Below, piece after piece: positions 22,860 to 31,940 of a DNA stretch of 31,940 bases; within the stretch, counting starts at the first letter, position 1; every line of letters begins with the position of its first letter. The stretch is from Haplomitrium mnioides (taxonomy: Eukaryota; Marchantiophyta; Haplomitriopsida; Calobryales): the NCBI GenBank assembly GCA_049999725.1, contig JBNGIS010003916.1, positions 1 to 31,940 of the forward strand, written 5' to 3'. A program made the position numbers and the translations under genes. The notes beneath the pieces were generated by a model, which did not search any database, was not told the origin of the DNA, and saw only the letters and a program-made list of their open reading frames with translations.

Positions 22860-24322
22860 GCCACGTCATCCGCAAAGCTCAAGATTCTCGAGGAATCTCT
22901 AATACTCCCGCAGATTCCCAGAGGCCCGCATGAGCGCCACGTTTTCGCAAAATGCCCCGGAACCCTGCCGTCACTTCTCGGAATCCCACCGTCACTCTTC
23001 GGAAGCCTGCCGTCGCCCTTCGGAACCTCGCCACGTCATCCGTAGCCGCGCCGCCCGCCGCCGCCCCGTAGAGGGGTAGGTGGACCGTCGCATTAACCGT
23101 CTGTTGACTAGCTGACTTTCCAGTCTGCCACGTCATCCGCAAGGCCCTAACCCTCCGTATAAGACCTATGAAGACTTCCACTTTTGCCCTCGCTGGATTA
23201 GTGATAGATCCTCTTTTCGGCATCCCGTTGTCCTCCTTTGGCCAGACCGTCGATATATCACCTTTCCGGTACCCCTTTTTCTCCTTTGGTCAGGCCCGTG
23301 ATAGATCGCCTTTACGGCGCCCTTTCCTTGCCTCTTGTCGGATCATTGATAGGTCCTTCTTTTGGCGCTCTTTTCTTCCTATTCAGGCCAGACCTTCGAC
23401 TTGTCACTGTTTTGACAGTTTCTGTCCCTCCTCTTGTCAGACCTTCGATTTATCGCCATTTCGACACCTCGTTCTTCTTTCAACGGATTTCCGACATATT
23501 CCTATTTCGGCACCTTTTCCCCTTTCTATCCAGACCGTCGATATGTCACTGCTTCGGCGCCTTGTGCTTCAGGTAAAACCCCGTCTTATCTTCATTTCGG
23601 CATCCTCTCTTGATATAGGAACTAAGAGTCCTTTTCTTCACAAGGCATTCAAAGTTTTCTGTAAGAACATTGAAGAAGTCTACTTTACCTGACTTTTGTG
23701 AAAGTTTGTTGTAAGAACGCCGCGGATTCATGTCGAACTTTCGGATGACTTCCGATTCGAACTTTCAACATCTCCTTCATCTCGTCCGAATCTTCGACAT
23801 GTCACCCTTTCGTCCGCTTAGTTAGCCCGCTTCGTATTCCACCTTAACCGGTCTCCCTACATTGGAAGATGTATCGGAACCACTTTAAGTGGGGAGCCCA
23901 CTTAGGAGGGCTACTTCCTGTAAGGGTCGCCATTTCTCCGCATAAGTTCCACAGACTCCCTGAGATTGACGCGTGTCCCCGAATCCCGTGAGATGTGCTG
24001 GGGCTGCCACGTTTCTGCAACGCCCTTCGGACTCCCGTTGGCTTCAAGACCATGATTTGTTGCCGCTTCGTCCTTCCCGTTTAACCTCGCAGTTGCCTTA
24101 AGCAATCCTCCACCGCAGAAATGGTGATAACTCACTCCTTCATCAATCGCCGCTTCGTCTATCCCGTTTCGCCCTCTTCGGATCCGTCGGACCCTTTTTC
24201 TCGGATCCCCGTTAAGTGGGGAACCCACATAGGGAGGCTGATCGGATCCCCTTAAATGGGGCTCCCCACATAGGAAGGCTAGTTCTCGTCGAACCTTCGG
24301 ACCCTTGAGAGCCGCCACGTCA
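22860..24322 (-). promoter_or_regulatory. Four TGACGTGGC motifs in insertion C
   Basis: On the minus strand (LTR sense) exact TGACGTGGC lies at 22860-22868, 23030-23038, 23127-23135 and 24314-24322. Orientation relative to the LTR is the same as in A and E. Confidence 0.5.
23186..23560 (-). repeat. ~49-bp tandem array in insertion C (about 8 units)
   Basis: GATAGATCC/GATATATCA-type cores recur at about 23201, 23249, 23299, 23347, 23395, 23444 and onward, each followed by TTTCGGCNCC-like text. It is the reverse complement of the A and B arrays. Open frames across it (about 23168-23692) exist because the units rarely contain stops, not because it is a gene. Confidence 0.75.
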
Positions 24323-24791
24323 TCCGTTAACTCCGTAAAGCACGCCAAGAGCGCCACAATTCGGCAGCGCCCCACGGACTCCTCGGCCTTCCTTCCTTCG
24401 GGTCGATTCTTCGCATTGATCCACCTCCTTTGGTCCGATTGCAGCAGCTGGCTTCTGATTCTGGAGCGCTTCCTTCCCTTCTTGCCTGGGTGACCCATCG
24501 CGGGGCCTCATCCTCCTTGATTTCATCACACTGCCTCCTTTCTACCTGGCTTCACCCGCAACATTCTCCTTTGCTCCTCATTCGTTGTTGCTGGGCAAGT
24601 CCTCGCATTGCTACGACTTCTGTTGCACTCGCGTGATGGCCCTCTGCACGCATCCGCTCGTCCTCCCCCTCGCCTTCATCCCTCGTTACTCTTCTTGTGA
24701 ATCCCTTCTCACTTGATTCCTCTGTGAATGTGGCTGGTTCCTTTCTCCCTGAATTCTACCACGATTGTGGTTGGCTCCATTGACCTCTGCT

Positions 24792-24861
24792 GATCTCCCT
24801 CTGACGATCTCCCTCTGAGGATCTCCCTCTGACGATCTCCCTTTGAAGATCTCTCTCTGAC
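24792..24861. repeat. 14-bp tandem repeat, 5 units
   Basis: The unit GATCTCCCTCTGAC is repeated five times with single-base changes. It is local to insertion C and not seen in the other LTRs. Confidence 0.85.
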
Positions 24862-25106
24862 CCATCTGAGTTCCACAGGGCTCCCCATTGCATTTGCAGG
24901 ATCAATGACATTCATTGGGGAAGGCAGAAAAGAAAGGAAGAGAAGGGAAAGGGGGGAAGAGGAGAAAGGTGCAAGGTTGACATAACAACAATAAAACAAT
25001 AAAATACACTAAAACACAACAGGCTAACACAAACAGAAGGAATCCACCAGGCTTGGAAACTCCGAATTCACAAAAAATGAAAAAACTCAAACACACCCGG
25101 CCGACA

Positions 25107-25366
25107 AGCACAATGTGGATGTACTCCAGAATCAGTTGAATTGTGTTTGCTCTATTTGTGGTGAGGAAGAAGACTAGTCTGTCTTGGGTTTGGTGATTGT
25201 GAGAGTAGTGTGGGAAGGACATGTGAGAAGTTCAAGATCGTTAAGACTTGAATTCACTAACAAAGGTGCTAGGGCCGTCTCATTAAAGACCCTTGTTACT
25301 CTTTGTCACCCTTTTGTTTGAAATAAGCCTCAACCAAGTGTTAAAAGAGGAGAGAAGGGGGTGACA
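25107..25366 (+). mobile_element. 5' LTR of element B, end part
   Basis: After the right AGCAC copy the LTR continues as in 30670-30946 and ends GGGGGTGACA. The 3' copy has an extra short repeat (TTGTGTTTGCTCTATTT given twice near 30706-30777) that is single here. Confidence 0.85.
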
Positions 25367-25475
25367 TAGATTTTTGGTGCTAGAAGGAGTGCAAAAGGTT
25401 TGAAAAAACCTGAGACCAACTCGGAACCAAGTTATCATCTTTCCAAATAGTGAAGTTTTCCTCTTCAGTCCGAGA
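25367..25475 (+). other. Leader of element B with primer-binding site
   Basis: TGGTGCTAGAAGGAG at 25375-25389 differs from A's site by one base (TGGCGC to TGGTGC, a C-to-T change). The next bases match A's leader, then a junction near 25440-25475 jumps straight to the gag tail. The leader's second half and the whole capsid region of A have no counterpart. Confidence 0.65.
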
Positions 25476-26735
25476 ATGGGCCATAACCGTGCAAGAAGGA
25501 AAAGACGGGCTAAGTATAAGTTGGAATACTCTTCTGATAGTTCAATTAGCAACGAGGAAACAGAGGAGAGTTCTGACAGTGACTCCGATAGCAGCAACTC
25601 TGATGATCAGGGATCTTCAAGAAGGAAGAAGCAGAGAAAGGAGCGAAGGATCAGAAAGGCTGCCAAAGGAAAGGAAGCTCGCCTAGCAGAAATAAGTTCA
25701 AAGATAGAGGTGATACAGGCTCTCCTTGCGAGCATCAAGCCAAATCTAGAGAAGGGGGCAAGTACCTCCCAAGCTGAACAACCAGATGGGTGAGTTGCAA
25801 CTAGACCCACGAGAATGATAGTCATGGTGTGCTAGAATTGTGGTCAACTTGGGCATGTTTCCTCCAACTGCCCGGAACCATGGGGGCAGAAGTCTGAGTA
25901 TCCAATTGCAACACATCCCCAGTGTAGGAAGGAGGAAGCAATTTGGACAAAGGAGGAAACCTCTGACTCAGAGGATTGTTATCAAGCAAGGGCCAAAGCT
26001 AAATCCAAGTCTCACCAGAAGAGCAAGAGCAAGAAAAGATGAAAGGCTAAGAAGGGTACGAATCAAGTGTTCATAAGCGATTATGAATACGAGGCAGAAT
26101 ACTCCACCTGGTTCTACCAGACACAAATAGCGGAGGAGGGAGAATTGGGCGGTAGCTTGGAGGCGACTCCTAAGGAAAGGGAAGACAGAGAGGACCTGAA
26201 GCATGTCCCGATGCAGCAATTACTAAGCGATCCAATTGAGCTCTAAGAGGCGGAACCATCCCAAGTAGCAGTGCAGAATCTTACTCCTTGCATCATTTGG
26301 GTTGAGGCGGAAGAATCTGAACCAGAAGAAAGGGAATCCGCGAACATGTTAGGAGACCATGAGAGGACCCAACTAGAGTTAAAAGGGGAGTTGCCATCAG
26401 TGTACTCACTGGGGGGCAGTCAAGACAAGCAACTGTCTAGTGTAGTTGAGTTAGAACCCCCTCAAGTGGAGGAAGAAAGGCCAACCGAGATAGCAGGTTG
26501 CATCCCGGAGGACCAATCTCAGCCGAGCCTTGAGCCAAAGCTGAAAGGGGAGTTGACATCAGTCAACCCGATTGGGGGAAGTCAAGACAAGCAACTGCCA
26601 AGTGTCATCGAGTTAGGGTCTCCTCAAGTGATGGAATGCAAGATAATCGAAATAACCATTTGCCGCTTGAAGGATCCAAAATTACCAAAAGAGGAACCCG
26701 ATCTCAATCCAGGGAGGAAGCTTACCTTAATCTAG
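25476..26735 (+). pseudogene. gag-tail-like gene of element B (basic/Ser-rich, zinc knuckle, acidic repeat)
   Basis: One frame runs from ATG at 25476 to TAG at 26733-26735, with four in-frame stops (25791, 25833, 26040, 26244) and no frameshift. Residues 1-65 are basic and serine-rich (ARRKRRAKY, then SSDSDSDSSNSDD) and match A's gag after its capsid. About residue 118 begins a CCHC knuckle (C-x-NCGQLGHVSSNC) with a stop at the position of a tryptophan in A. A second finger (CRKEEAIW) is broken. The last part (about 26270-26735, open) is acidic and holds two copies of a segment of about 55 residues starting LKGELPSVYSLGGSQDKQL and LKGELTSVNPIGGSQDKQL. I do not recognise this tail. It may bind element RNA; function is inferred. 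Confidence 0.65.
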
Positions 26736-27168
26736 ACCAAAGACCTTGCTGACAAGGAGGAAATTGTTACAGGCAGCCTTGCCACCACCATTGTATATAA
26801 TTTTTGTTTTACAATACCTTTGTTCGTTCGTGGTTTTTCATTTGTTTCCCGTCTGTGTGTGGTGTGAGTACCCCAAGGCTAGGGGAGGAAGGCCAGCAGA
26901 GTGGTCTGATGTTGTACAGATTGGATGTGCATGTTGATAAAACAATTTTTGACTCAACTTTTGTGTGGGACCCAGGGAAGAATTTGAAGCTTTGACTATG
27001 TACCAGAGTGTGTGTTTTTTGGTAATTTCTTTCTAGGGGTTGTTAGTTTTGTTTTCTGACTTTTACCTCCAGCTAGAGCAACCATGAGAATGCGCAAAGC
27101 TGCAAGGTTAACCCACTGAAGGCCAAACGGATGTTCGCGGGGACGCCTCACATTTAAAAGGGGAGTCA
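26736..27168 (+). other. 3' untranslated region and polypurine tract of element B
   Basis: This is non-coding, T- and GT-rich sequence ending in the purine tract AAAAGGGGAG (27156-27165) just before the LTR's TG at 27169. Short open frames near 26746-26995 have no recognisable content. Confidence 0.7.
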
Positions 27169-30100
27169 TGTCAACCGAGTGTTAAGGTACTTCATGCAAA
27201 ATTTTAAAAAAAAATGCTTCCAATGTACACAAACAGGGTTCAAGACATGATGAGGAGTAAGTAAAAATAAAAGGATAAGGATAAAAAGAAATAAAGCTAC
27301 TCTAATTGTTGAGGGCCAAGCCAAGCCCACTAATTTCCTAACTATCTAACTTGGAGGACAGTTTGCCCTTGGGGGGGTTAAGCCCTGAACTAGGTCCGTC
27401 CAGGGGCAGAGAAGGGAATGCGGTGGCCTTGCACCCCTTTAGGGGGTTGCCTCTTGAAAGAACAAAGGAGTGGGGGATTTATATAGTGCATTGGCCTTTT
27501 GGAGAAACCCTTATGGGATAATTTCCCGAGCTGACATTCGACGGGCAATCAGCTCGAAGAGGCGCGTGGACACCTGTGCGAAAGGAGGGATCGAGGAAGG
27601 GCCTATGCAAAAGTATTAATACGAAGCAAGGGATTAGATCGAATTGTGAGGGAGAATTTGATCGGGTGCATTGCGGGGGCTTTGAAGCACAGAAATCGGA
27701 AGTTGAAGGGGGATTTTCGGATATGTGAAGAAACACCTCTACGAGGAATAGAGGGCCCTGAGATGAAAGAATTCCGCGATGAAGAGAGTGCATGAAGGAT
27801 GCTACGTTGCGAAATCTAAATGCTGGTGTCAATCGAGTGAAGCAGTGTTGTGTCCTGTTTTGGAATTGAACGACGAAGGAGAAGGTTACCTGATCTAAAC
27901 CGAAAGCGATCAAGCTGTCTGGGAAGAAGAATCCCTATTGTGCGGAATTGATCGAAGGAAAGGCTGCAAATTGTGGTCTGAAGCTATGCAAAATGGGAAT
28001 GTCATGAAGAATCACCTGTAAGAATCCTTGCAAAGAAACGTTGGGGAATGAATGGCTCTGCGATGAAAGAATCAGCTGTGAGGTAGTTCTGCAAAATCCG
28101 AAGGCACCTGTTGTGAGCAAGTGATCTACGAGACGTTCTGTAGAAGAAGAATTGGTCGAAGGCTCCTAAGAAGAATTCAAATTGAAAATCTATACGAGGG
28201 GAAGGATCTGCGAAGAGTCGAAGGCCGATGTCCGTGGCATCCGATCCGAAGAAACGGATCAAAAACTTGCCTTCCTAAGTGGGGAGACCACTTAAAATGG
28301 TTCCGAACCGTCTTCCGATGTGGGGAGGACCGGTTAAGAGGGATTCCGAAGCGGGTTAATTAATCAAGCGAAATGGTGACATGTCAAAGATTCGGACGCG
28401 AGGAAGGAAACTTTGAAAGTTCGAATCGGAAGTCATCCAAAAGTTCGAAATGGATCAACGGGTGAAGAGAAGGAGCCTCTCAGGGTTCCTATATCAAGGG
28501 ATGATGTCAAAATGAAGATATATCAATGATTTGATAGAGGAAGAACGTAGAGGCCGAAAATGTGACTTATTGATAGTTCAACCCAAAAGGAGAACCAAGT
28601 ATCGAAATAGGGTTAAGTCGAAGATCTGGCCGGAAAGAGAACATGGAGCCGAAAGGGCAATAAATCGAAGGCGGAGCCCACTTAAGGGGGTTCCAATCTG
28701 CCATCCGATGTGGGACTCTCCAGTTAAAATGGTTCCGATTGACCTCCCTAAGTGGAGAGTCCACTTAGTAAGGTTCCGAAGAGTGCTAACAAGGGTTGCT
28801 GAAACGAGGATATAGCGCAGCTCCAGTATAGAAAGAAAGAGTGCTGAAATAGAGATTTATCACCTATCTAATGAGAAGCAAGCATTGCTAAAGCGGCGAT
28901 CTATCACAGGTTTGAAAAGAAGAAACGAGAAGGGATCAACCAAAATGGTGACGAGTCATAGATCTGACCATGGGAGAACCAAAGATGCCGAATATGTGAT
29001 ATAGCGCACATCTGACAGACGAAGAAGCGGTGCTGAAAAGAGGATCTATCACCGATCCAACTAGGGGAAAAAGCGGAGGTCCTTGGTAGTTCTTATTCGA
29101 AGAGAACAAACCTTGCGGATGACGTGGCAGTAAGGAAGTTAGCAGGTCAATGGACGGTCAACGTGACGGTCCGCCTACCCCTCTACGGGGCGGCGTCGGA
29201 CGGCGCCATAGCGGAAACGTGACACCTCCACAGGACTCAAGAATATGCAGGAATCTAACAGATTCCTCGGACATCTTGGCATCGACGGATTACGTGGCAT
29301 TCAACAGGAATCTGATAACCAGTGAGAATCTTATAGATTCTGCAAGAATCTCAAGCTTTGCGGAAACGTGGCACTACGAGGGAGCTGGTGGGATTCCTTG
29401 GAAGCGTTCGCGGACCTCTGCAGGGACGAGGTGCGACAAGGGAAGATCAAAGAATTCTTTGAATTGAGGGTCAATTTCGCCTCGATATTGCCATCAGATT
29501 TGCGCCGAGCCGTTGTCGTCTTGCAGAATTTAGCCAGAGCCTTGAAATTGATATCATCTCCATCGCCTTGCAGAAATAAACAAAGCGCTTGGAGTTTGTG
29601 TTCTACGGTCAGCAACGAGCCTGCTCGGAGCGACACCCATTTCCATCGATCGACGTCCAAACATAGGAAGAATCCAAATCAGAGGGAGGAGAAACAACAA
29701 AAGGTATGAGAAATTCACGAGGGGTATAGGGGATCTCACTATGTTGTGGAGGGGACAGATAATTTTGTGCAGAGAAAGCAGCAGGAGACAGGGGAGAGAA
29801 TTCTGGTGAGAGTTTTGGTGAGGGGGTTTACTCGTGAGGGAATGCCATCATAGGGTGGAGGTGGACTGAGGGAGTGCTGGGAATCGCTGGGCAAGAGGCT
29901 CTAGAGGCTCAGACTACTCAATTGTACTCACATTTGAAGGCAGACCAGCATTTGGAGGTGGACCAACCCGTAGAGGAGAGGAGAATTCATTCAGTCTGTA
30001 TTTCGTTAGGGGCAGCCAAGGGGGGTTCTGGTGTCGCCTTTGCTTTAGTTTGTGCAAGAGAATCAGTCCCAAAAGCATTGGGAGAGTGCTGCTGGAGTTA

Positions 30101-30946
30101 TAATCTTGTGGAGAAGGGAGAGGAGTGGCCATGTTAGTGCTTGAGCACTGCAGGGAAGATCCATCCAATTCTCGGGATGGAGTGGGTGAGCCAACAGCTG
30201 AGAGAGCTGTCTTCATGAGGTGGAAGTTAAATAAGACCTCTTCCTAGCTTAAGGAAGTAAATTCAAGGCTTCTCGCGAGGGAAGTTCAAAAACTATCTGG
30301 ACACGATGGGTGATTGGAGATAGAGTAGTAGAGAGAGTGATGTTTCTGTTGGATTATGTTTTCAGAGTGATGTTAGGAGAGTAGGAAGAGAAGAAGATAA
30401 TTTTGTACACAGTTAGAAATGCCATTTTGTTAGATTTAGTTGTTGGGTTGTGTTGTCCATCTTGTGGAGAGAATAAGTTAGATGGCTCTGTTGTAGGTGA
30501 TGGAGTAGTTAGACTTGCTGATAATAGAGTGCTTGGTAGAGTGTTTAGTCTTGGAGATGTTAGGACACATCCTGTAGAGGAAGGCTGTAAGATCATCCAT
30601 GTGTGACAATTGCATACACTCCTGTTCATAGGGGGTGATATTGAATATCTGCAAACAAGTATTACATCAAGCACAGTGTGGATGTACTCTAGAATCAATT
30701 GAATTGTGTTTGCTCTATTTGTGGTGAGGAAGAAGACAGGTCTGTCTTGGGTTTGGTGTCTTGTGTTTGCTCTATTTTGTGAGAGTAGTGTGGGAAGGAC
30801 AGGTGAGAAGTTCAGGATCGTTAAGACTTGAATTCACTAACAAAGGTGTTGGGGCCGTCTCATTAAAGACCCTTGTTACTCTTTGTCACCCTTTTGTTTG
30901 AAATAAGTCTCAACCAGGTCTTAAGAGAGGAGGGAAGGGGGTGACA
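27169..30946 (+). mobile_element. 3' LTR of element B
   Basis: It runs TGTCAACCGAG...GGGTGACA, 3778 bp, uninterrupted; this is the best reference copy of the B LTR in the window. It has TTTATATAG at 27478-27486, hairpin text near 28276-28296, 50-bp array units at about 28546-29060, TGACGTGGC at 29120-29128, a GC-rich module near 29170-29205, and ACGTGGC at 29292 and 29366. No gene. Confidence 0.9.
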
Positions 30947-30951
30947 GGTAT
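30947..30951 (+). repeat. Right target-site copy of element B (GGTAT)
   Basis: Exact repeat of 17486-17490, followed by ACATC as in the uninterrupted A LTR at 4370-4379. Confidence 0.9.
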
Positions 30952-31734
30952 ACATCAGAGGGCTCCAATTTTGATCAGGTTGATGCACAAGCAATCGAGG
31001 GACATGACAATGATCTCAAGATAGGGAAATCACAATGAGGTAAGGTAGGAAGAAGATTTCAGTGAGAAGCTACGTGAAGCGAGTGAACTCACACTAGGGG
31101 CGAGCGAGGGTGGAGGTGGACTGGAGGGGCGCTGAGAATTGTTGGGCAGGGAGCTCTAGAGGCTTAGGCGATCCAAGTGAACTCATTCCCGTGAGTGGAT
31201 CAAGGGCGGAGGTGGATTGATACGGGAGTCTAGAAGGGATTCTGGCTTGCTGAGAAATCAAGAGAGGCTGCCAAGTGAGGAGCTTAGAGTCGTCTCTACA
31301 TTCCTTGTGCGGGAGCATCAACCCAGAGTGTTCGGAGTACACTCTGGTGTAATTCTTCAAGTGGAGCTGAGAAGGGGGAGGGGGGGGCTACGTTAGTGCC
31401 CTCGCACTGTGGAGTAAGACATGTCGAGGCTCGAGGTGGAGTAGGCTACTTGCAGTCGGGAAGACTGCCTCCCAGAGGTGGAAGTGAAAGAAATCTTCTT
31501 CCTAGCCTGAGGAAGTAAAGTCAGGGCTTCTTGCGAGGGAAGTTGAAAACTATCTGGAGAGGGGTGTCTGGGTGGATGGTGTGAAGGCTGGAAGGCAGCA
31601 AGTGATTCAAAAGGGAAGGATCTATTGGTGAGATCAATCTAGAGGGCCTTCAAGGACTTTGTTTCTATTGCAGTACATTGTTGGAAGTGTTTGTGCATAT
31701 GTGTATAGCTAGATTTACATTCTGCATTTGTATT
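30952..31734 (+). mobile_element. 3' LTR of element A, second part
   Basis: It continues A's LTR in parallel with 4372-5144 of the 5' copy (shared landmarks: GAGCTCTAGAGGCT, GTCGTCTCTACATTCCTTG, GGAAGACTGCCT, GCATTTGTATT). The match stops at 31734, where F begins. The last 570 or so bases of this LTR lie outside the window. Confidence 0.85.
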
Positions 31735-31940
31735 TGTCGTAGCACAGCAGCAGCACTCCAACCCCAAAGACAACAACCAAGGATCGAACCACGCAAGATC
31801 TATATAGAAATCTGCTCTTAATCCACTTTTACCAACTTTCCAGGTTCTTTAAAGAGTTCTGAAACTGCACTCTATCAGTTTAGAGATGGACCGCTCTCCA
31901 CTCTATAGGACTGACAACCTTCCCCACAAAACCAAACACA
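31735..31940. mobile_element. Start of another inserted element (F), cut by the window end
   Basis: A's 5' LTR continues GTATT-CAAGAGACA, but here GTATT is followed by TGTCGTAGCACAGCAG. The new text starts TG and shows no similarity to the other LTRs. The predicted target site is GTATT (31730-31734). It could be the first 206 bases of an LTR of a different family. Nothing coding is seen. Confidence 0.55.

Larger units (their letters stand above)
20995..25106 (-). mobile_element. Insertion C: antisense solo-LTR-like unit in B's 5' LTR
   Basis: It starts TGTCAGCCCCCTGG, ends CCGGCCGACA (TG...CA), is 4112 bp long and has exact 5-bp target copies. On the minus strand it carries the modules of the A/B/E LTRs in the same order: hairpin text (23886-23912 and 24210-24280), 50-bp array (23186-23560), TGACGTGGC motifs, GC-rich module (about 23030-23095), and the stretch around 22130-22240 that matches 29860-29960 of B in reverse. 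Its terminal 200 bases differ from A and B, so it is a third subfamily. No gag or pol inside. Confidence 0.8.
17491..30946 (+). mobile_element. Element B: non-autonomous LTR retrotransposon with gag tail only
   Basis: Two long direct LTRs (17491-25366, containing insertion C, and 27169-30946) flank 1802 bp of internal sequence. Removing C and its duplicated target gives about 3.76 kb for the 5' LTR against 3.78 kb for the 3' LTR. The two match closely with only scattered differences, so B is much younger than A. Primer site, purine tract and TG...CA ends are all present, but no protease, RT, RNase H or integrase. This fits a LARD-like element (large retrotransposon derivative) that would borrow enzymes from a relative of A. 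Confidence 0.85.
401..31734 (+). mobile_element. Element A: old Ty3/gypsy retrotransposon, broken by nested insertions
   Basis: The element runs: 5' LTR (401-5716, start lost behind D), primer-binding site, gag, protease, RT, RNase H, integrase, polypurine tract, 3' LTR (15569-17490 and 30952-31734, then F). The domain order PR-RT-RH-IN is that of Ty3/gypsy (Metaviridae). No chromodomain is visible after the integrase, and the RNase H end (GRIARWVLLLHEF) resembles the Tat/Athila-like branch; that lineage call is an inference. Comparing about 220 bases near 560-780 with 16075-16300 by eye gives roughly one difference in ten, mostly transitions, so A is old. It is not functional. Confidence 0.85.

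Noticed and set aside
23168-23692. 174-residue plus-strand open frame
   Set aside because: It spans the 49-bp tandem array of insertion C, on the strand opposite to LTR sense. Its apparent repeats come from the DNA array.
24975-24982. GGTTGACA (minus-strand TGTCAACC) as the true LTR start of insertion C
   Set aside because: It matches the start of the A and B LTRs, but the exact AGCAC duplications and the empty site in B's 3' LTR place C's end at 25106. No purine tract lies beside the inner copy.
29368-29709. 113-residue open frame near the end of the B LTR's central part
   Set aside because: The same region in the 5' LTR (19679-20030) is broken up differently and nothing recognisable is encoded.
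1-31940. tRNA, rRNA, host genes, antiviral or toxin systems
   Set aside because: I looked for cloverleaf-like tRNA text, rRNA landmarks and non-retroelement coding motifs on both strands and saw none; almost all bases are accounted for by retroelement parts.

Overview
This window is a block of nested LTR retrotransposons from a large, repeat-rich nuclear genome, almost certainly a land plant. The evidence is a decayed Ty3/gypsy gag-pol whose RNase H and integrase resemble plant non-chromoviral (Tat/Athila-like) elements, very long LTRs (about 3.4-4.1 kb), and LTRs rich in ACGTGGC (ABRE/G-box type) motifs. I see no host gene, tRNA, rRNA, CRISPR array or bacterial operon. The species cannot be read from the sequence; a non-flowering plant is possible, but that is a guess.

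Layout. The oldest layer is element A, a + strand Ty3/gypsy element. Its 5' LTR ends at 5716. Leader and primer-binding site follow, then gag (from 5908), protease and the first part of reverse transcriptase (to 9001). The rest of RT, RNase H and integrase lies at 12932-15321. Then come a 3' untranslated stretch with GT and G runs, a polypurine tract, and the 3' LTR from 15569. Four or five later insertions broke A. D is an antisense LTR ending at 400. An unidentified AT-rich 2.27-kb piece lies at about 1712-3983 in the 5' LTR. E is an antisense solo LTR at 9002-12931 inside the RT domain. B is a second retrotransposon at 17491-30946 inside the 3' LTR. F is a new TG-starting element at 31735, running off the window. 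B's own 5' LTR was hit by C, an antisense solo-LTR-like unit at 20995-25106. B, C and E have TG...CA ends and 5-bp target duplications (GGTAT, AGCAC, and GCCAC/GCGAC with one mismatch), so the nesting order is clear: A, then B, then C; E is also younger than A.

Element B is the most distinctive object. It has two closely matching LTRs of about 3.76-3.78 kb around only 1.8 kb of internal sequence. It keeps a leader and primer site like A's, plus one long reading frame (25476-26735) matching the basic/serine-rich, zinc-knuckle tail of A's gag. It has no capsid, protease, RT, RNase H or integrase, so it should be non-autonomous and depend on a relative of A. Its frame ends in an acidic tail with a duplicated segment of about 55 residues that I do not recognise.

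The LTRs of A, B, C and E share a modular architecture: a short inverted repeat built on TTAAGTGGG, a degenerate tandem array with a period near 49-50 bp, a GC-rich module that is repeated in A and E, and recurrent ACGTGGC motifs kept in the same orientation relative to the LTR. This looks like a retrotransposon enhancer system and is the main candidate for something not yet described. All coding regions carry stops or frameshifts; nothing here appears able to transpose by itself.
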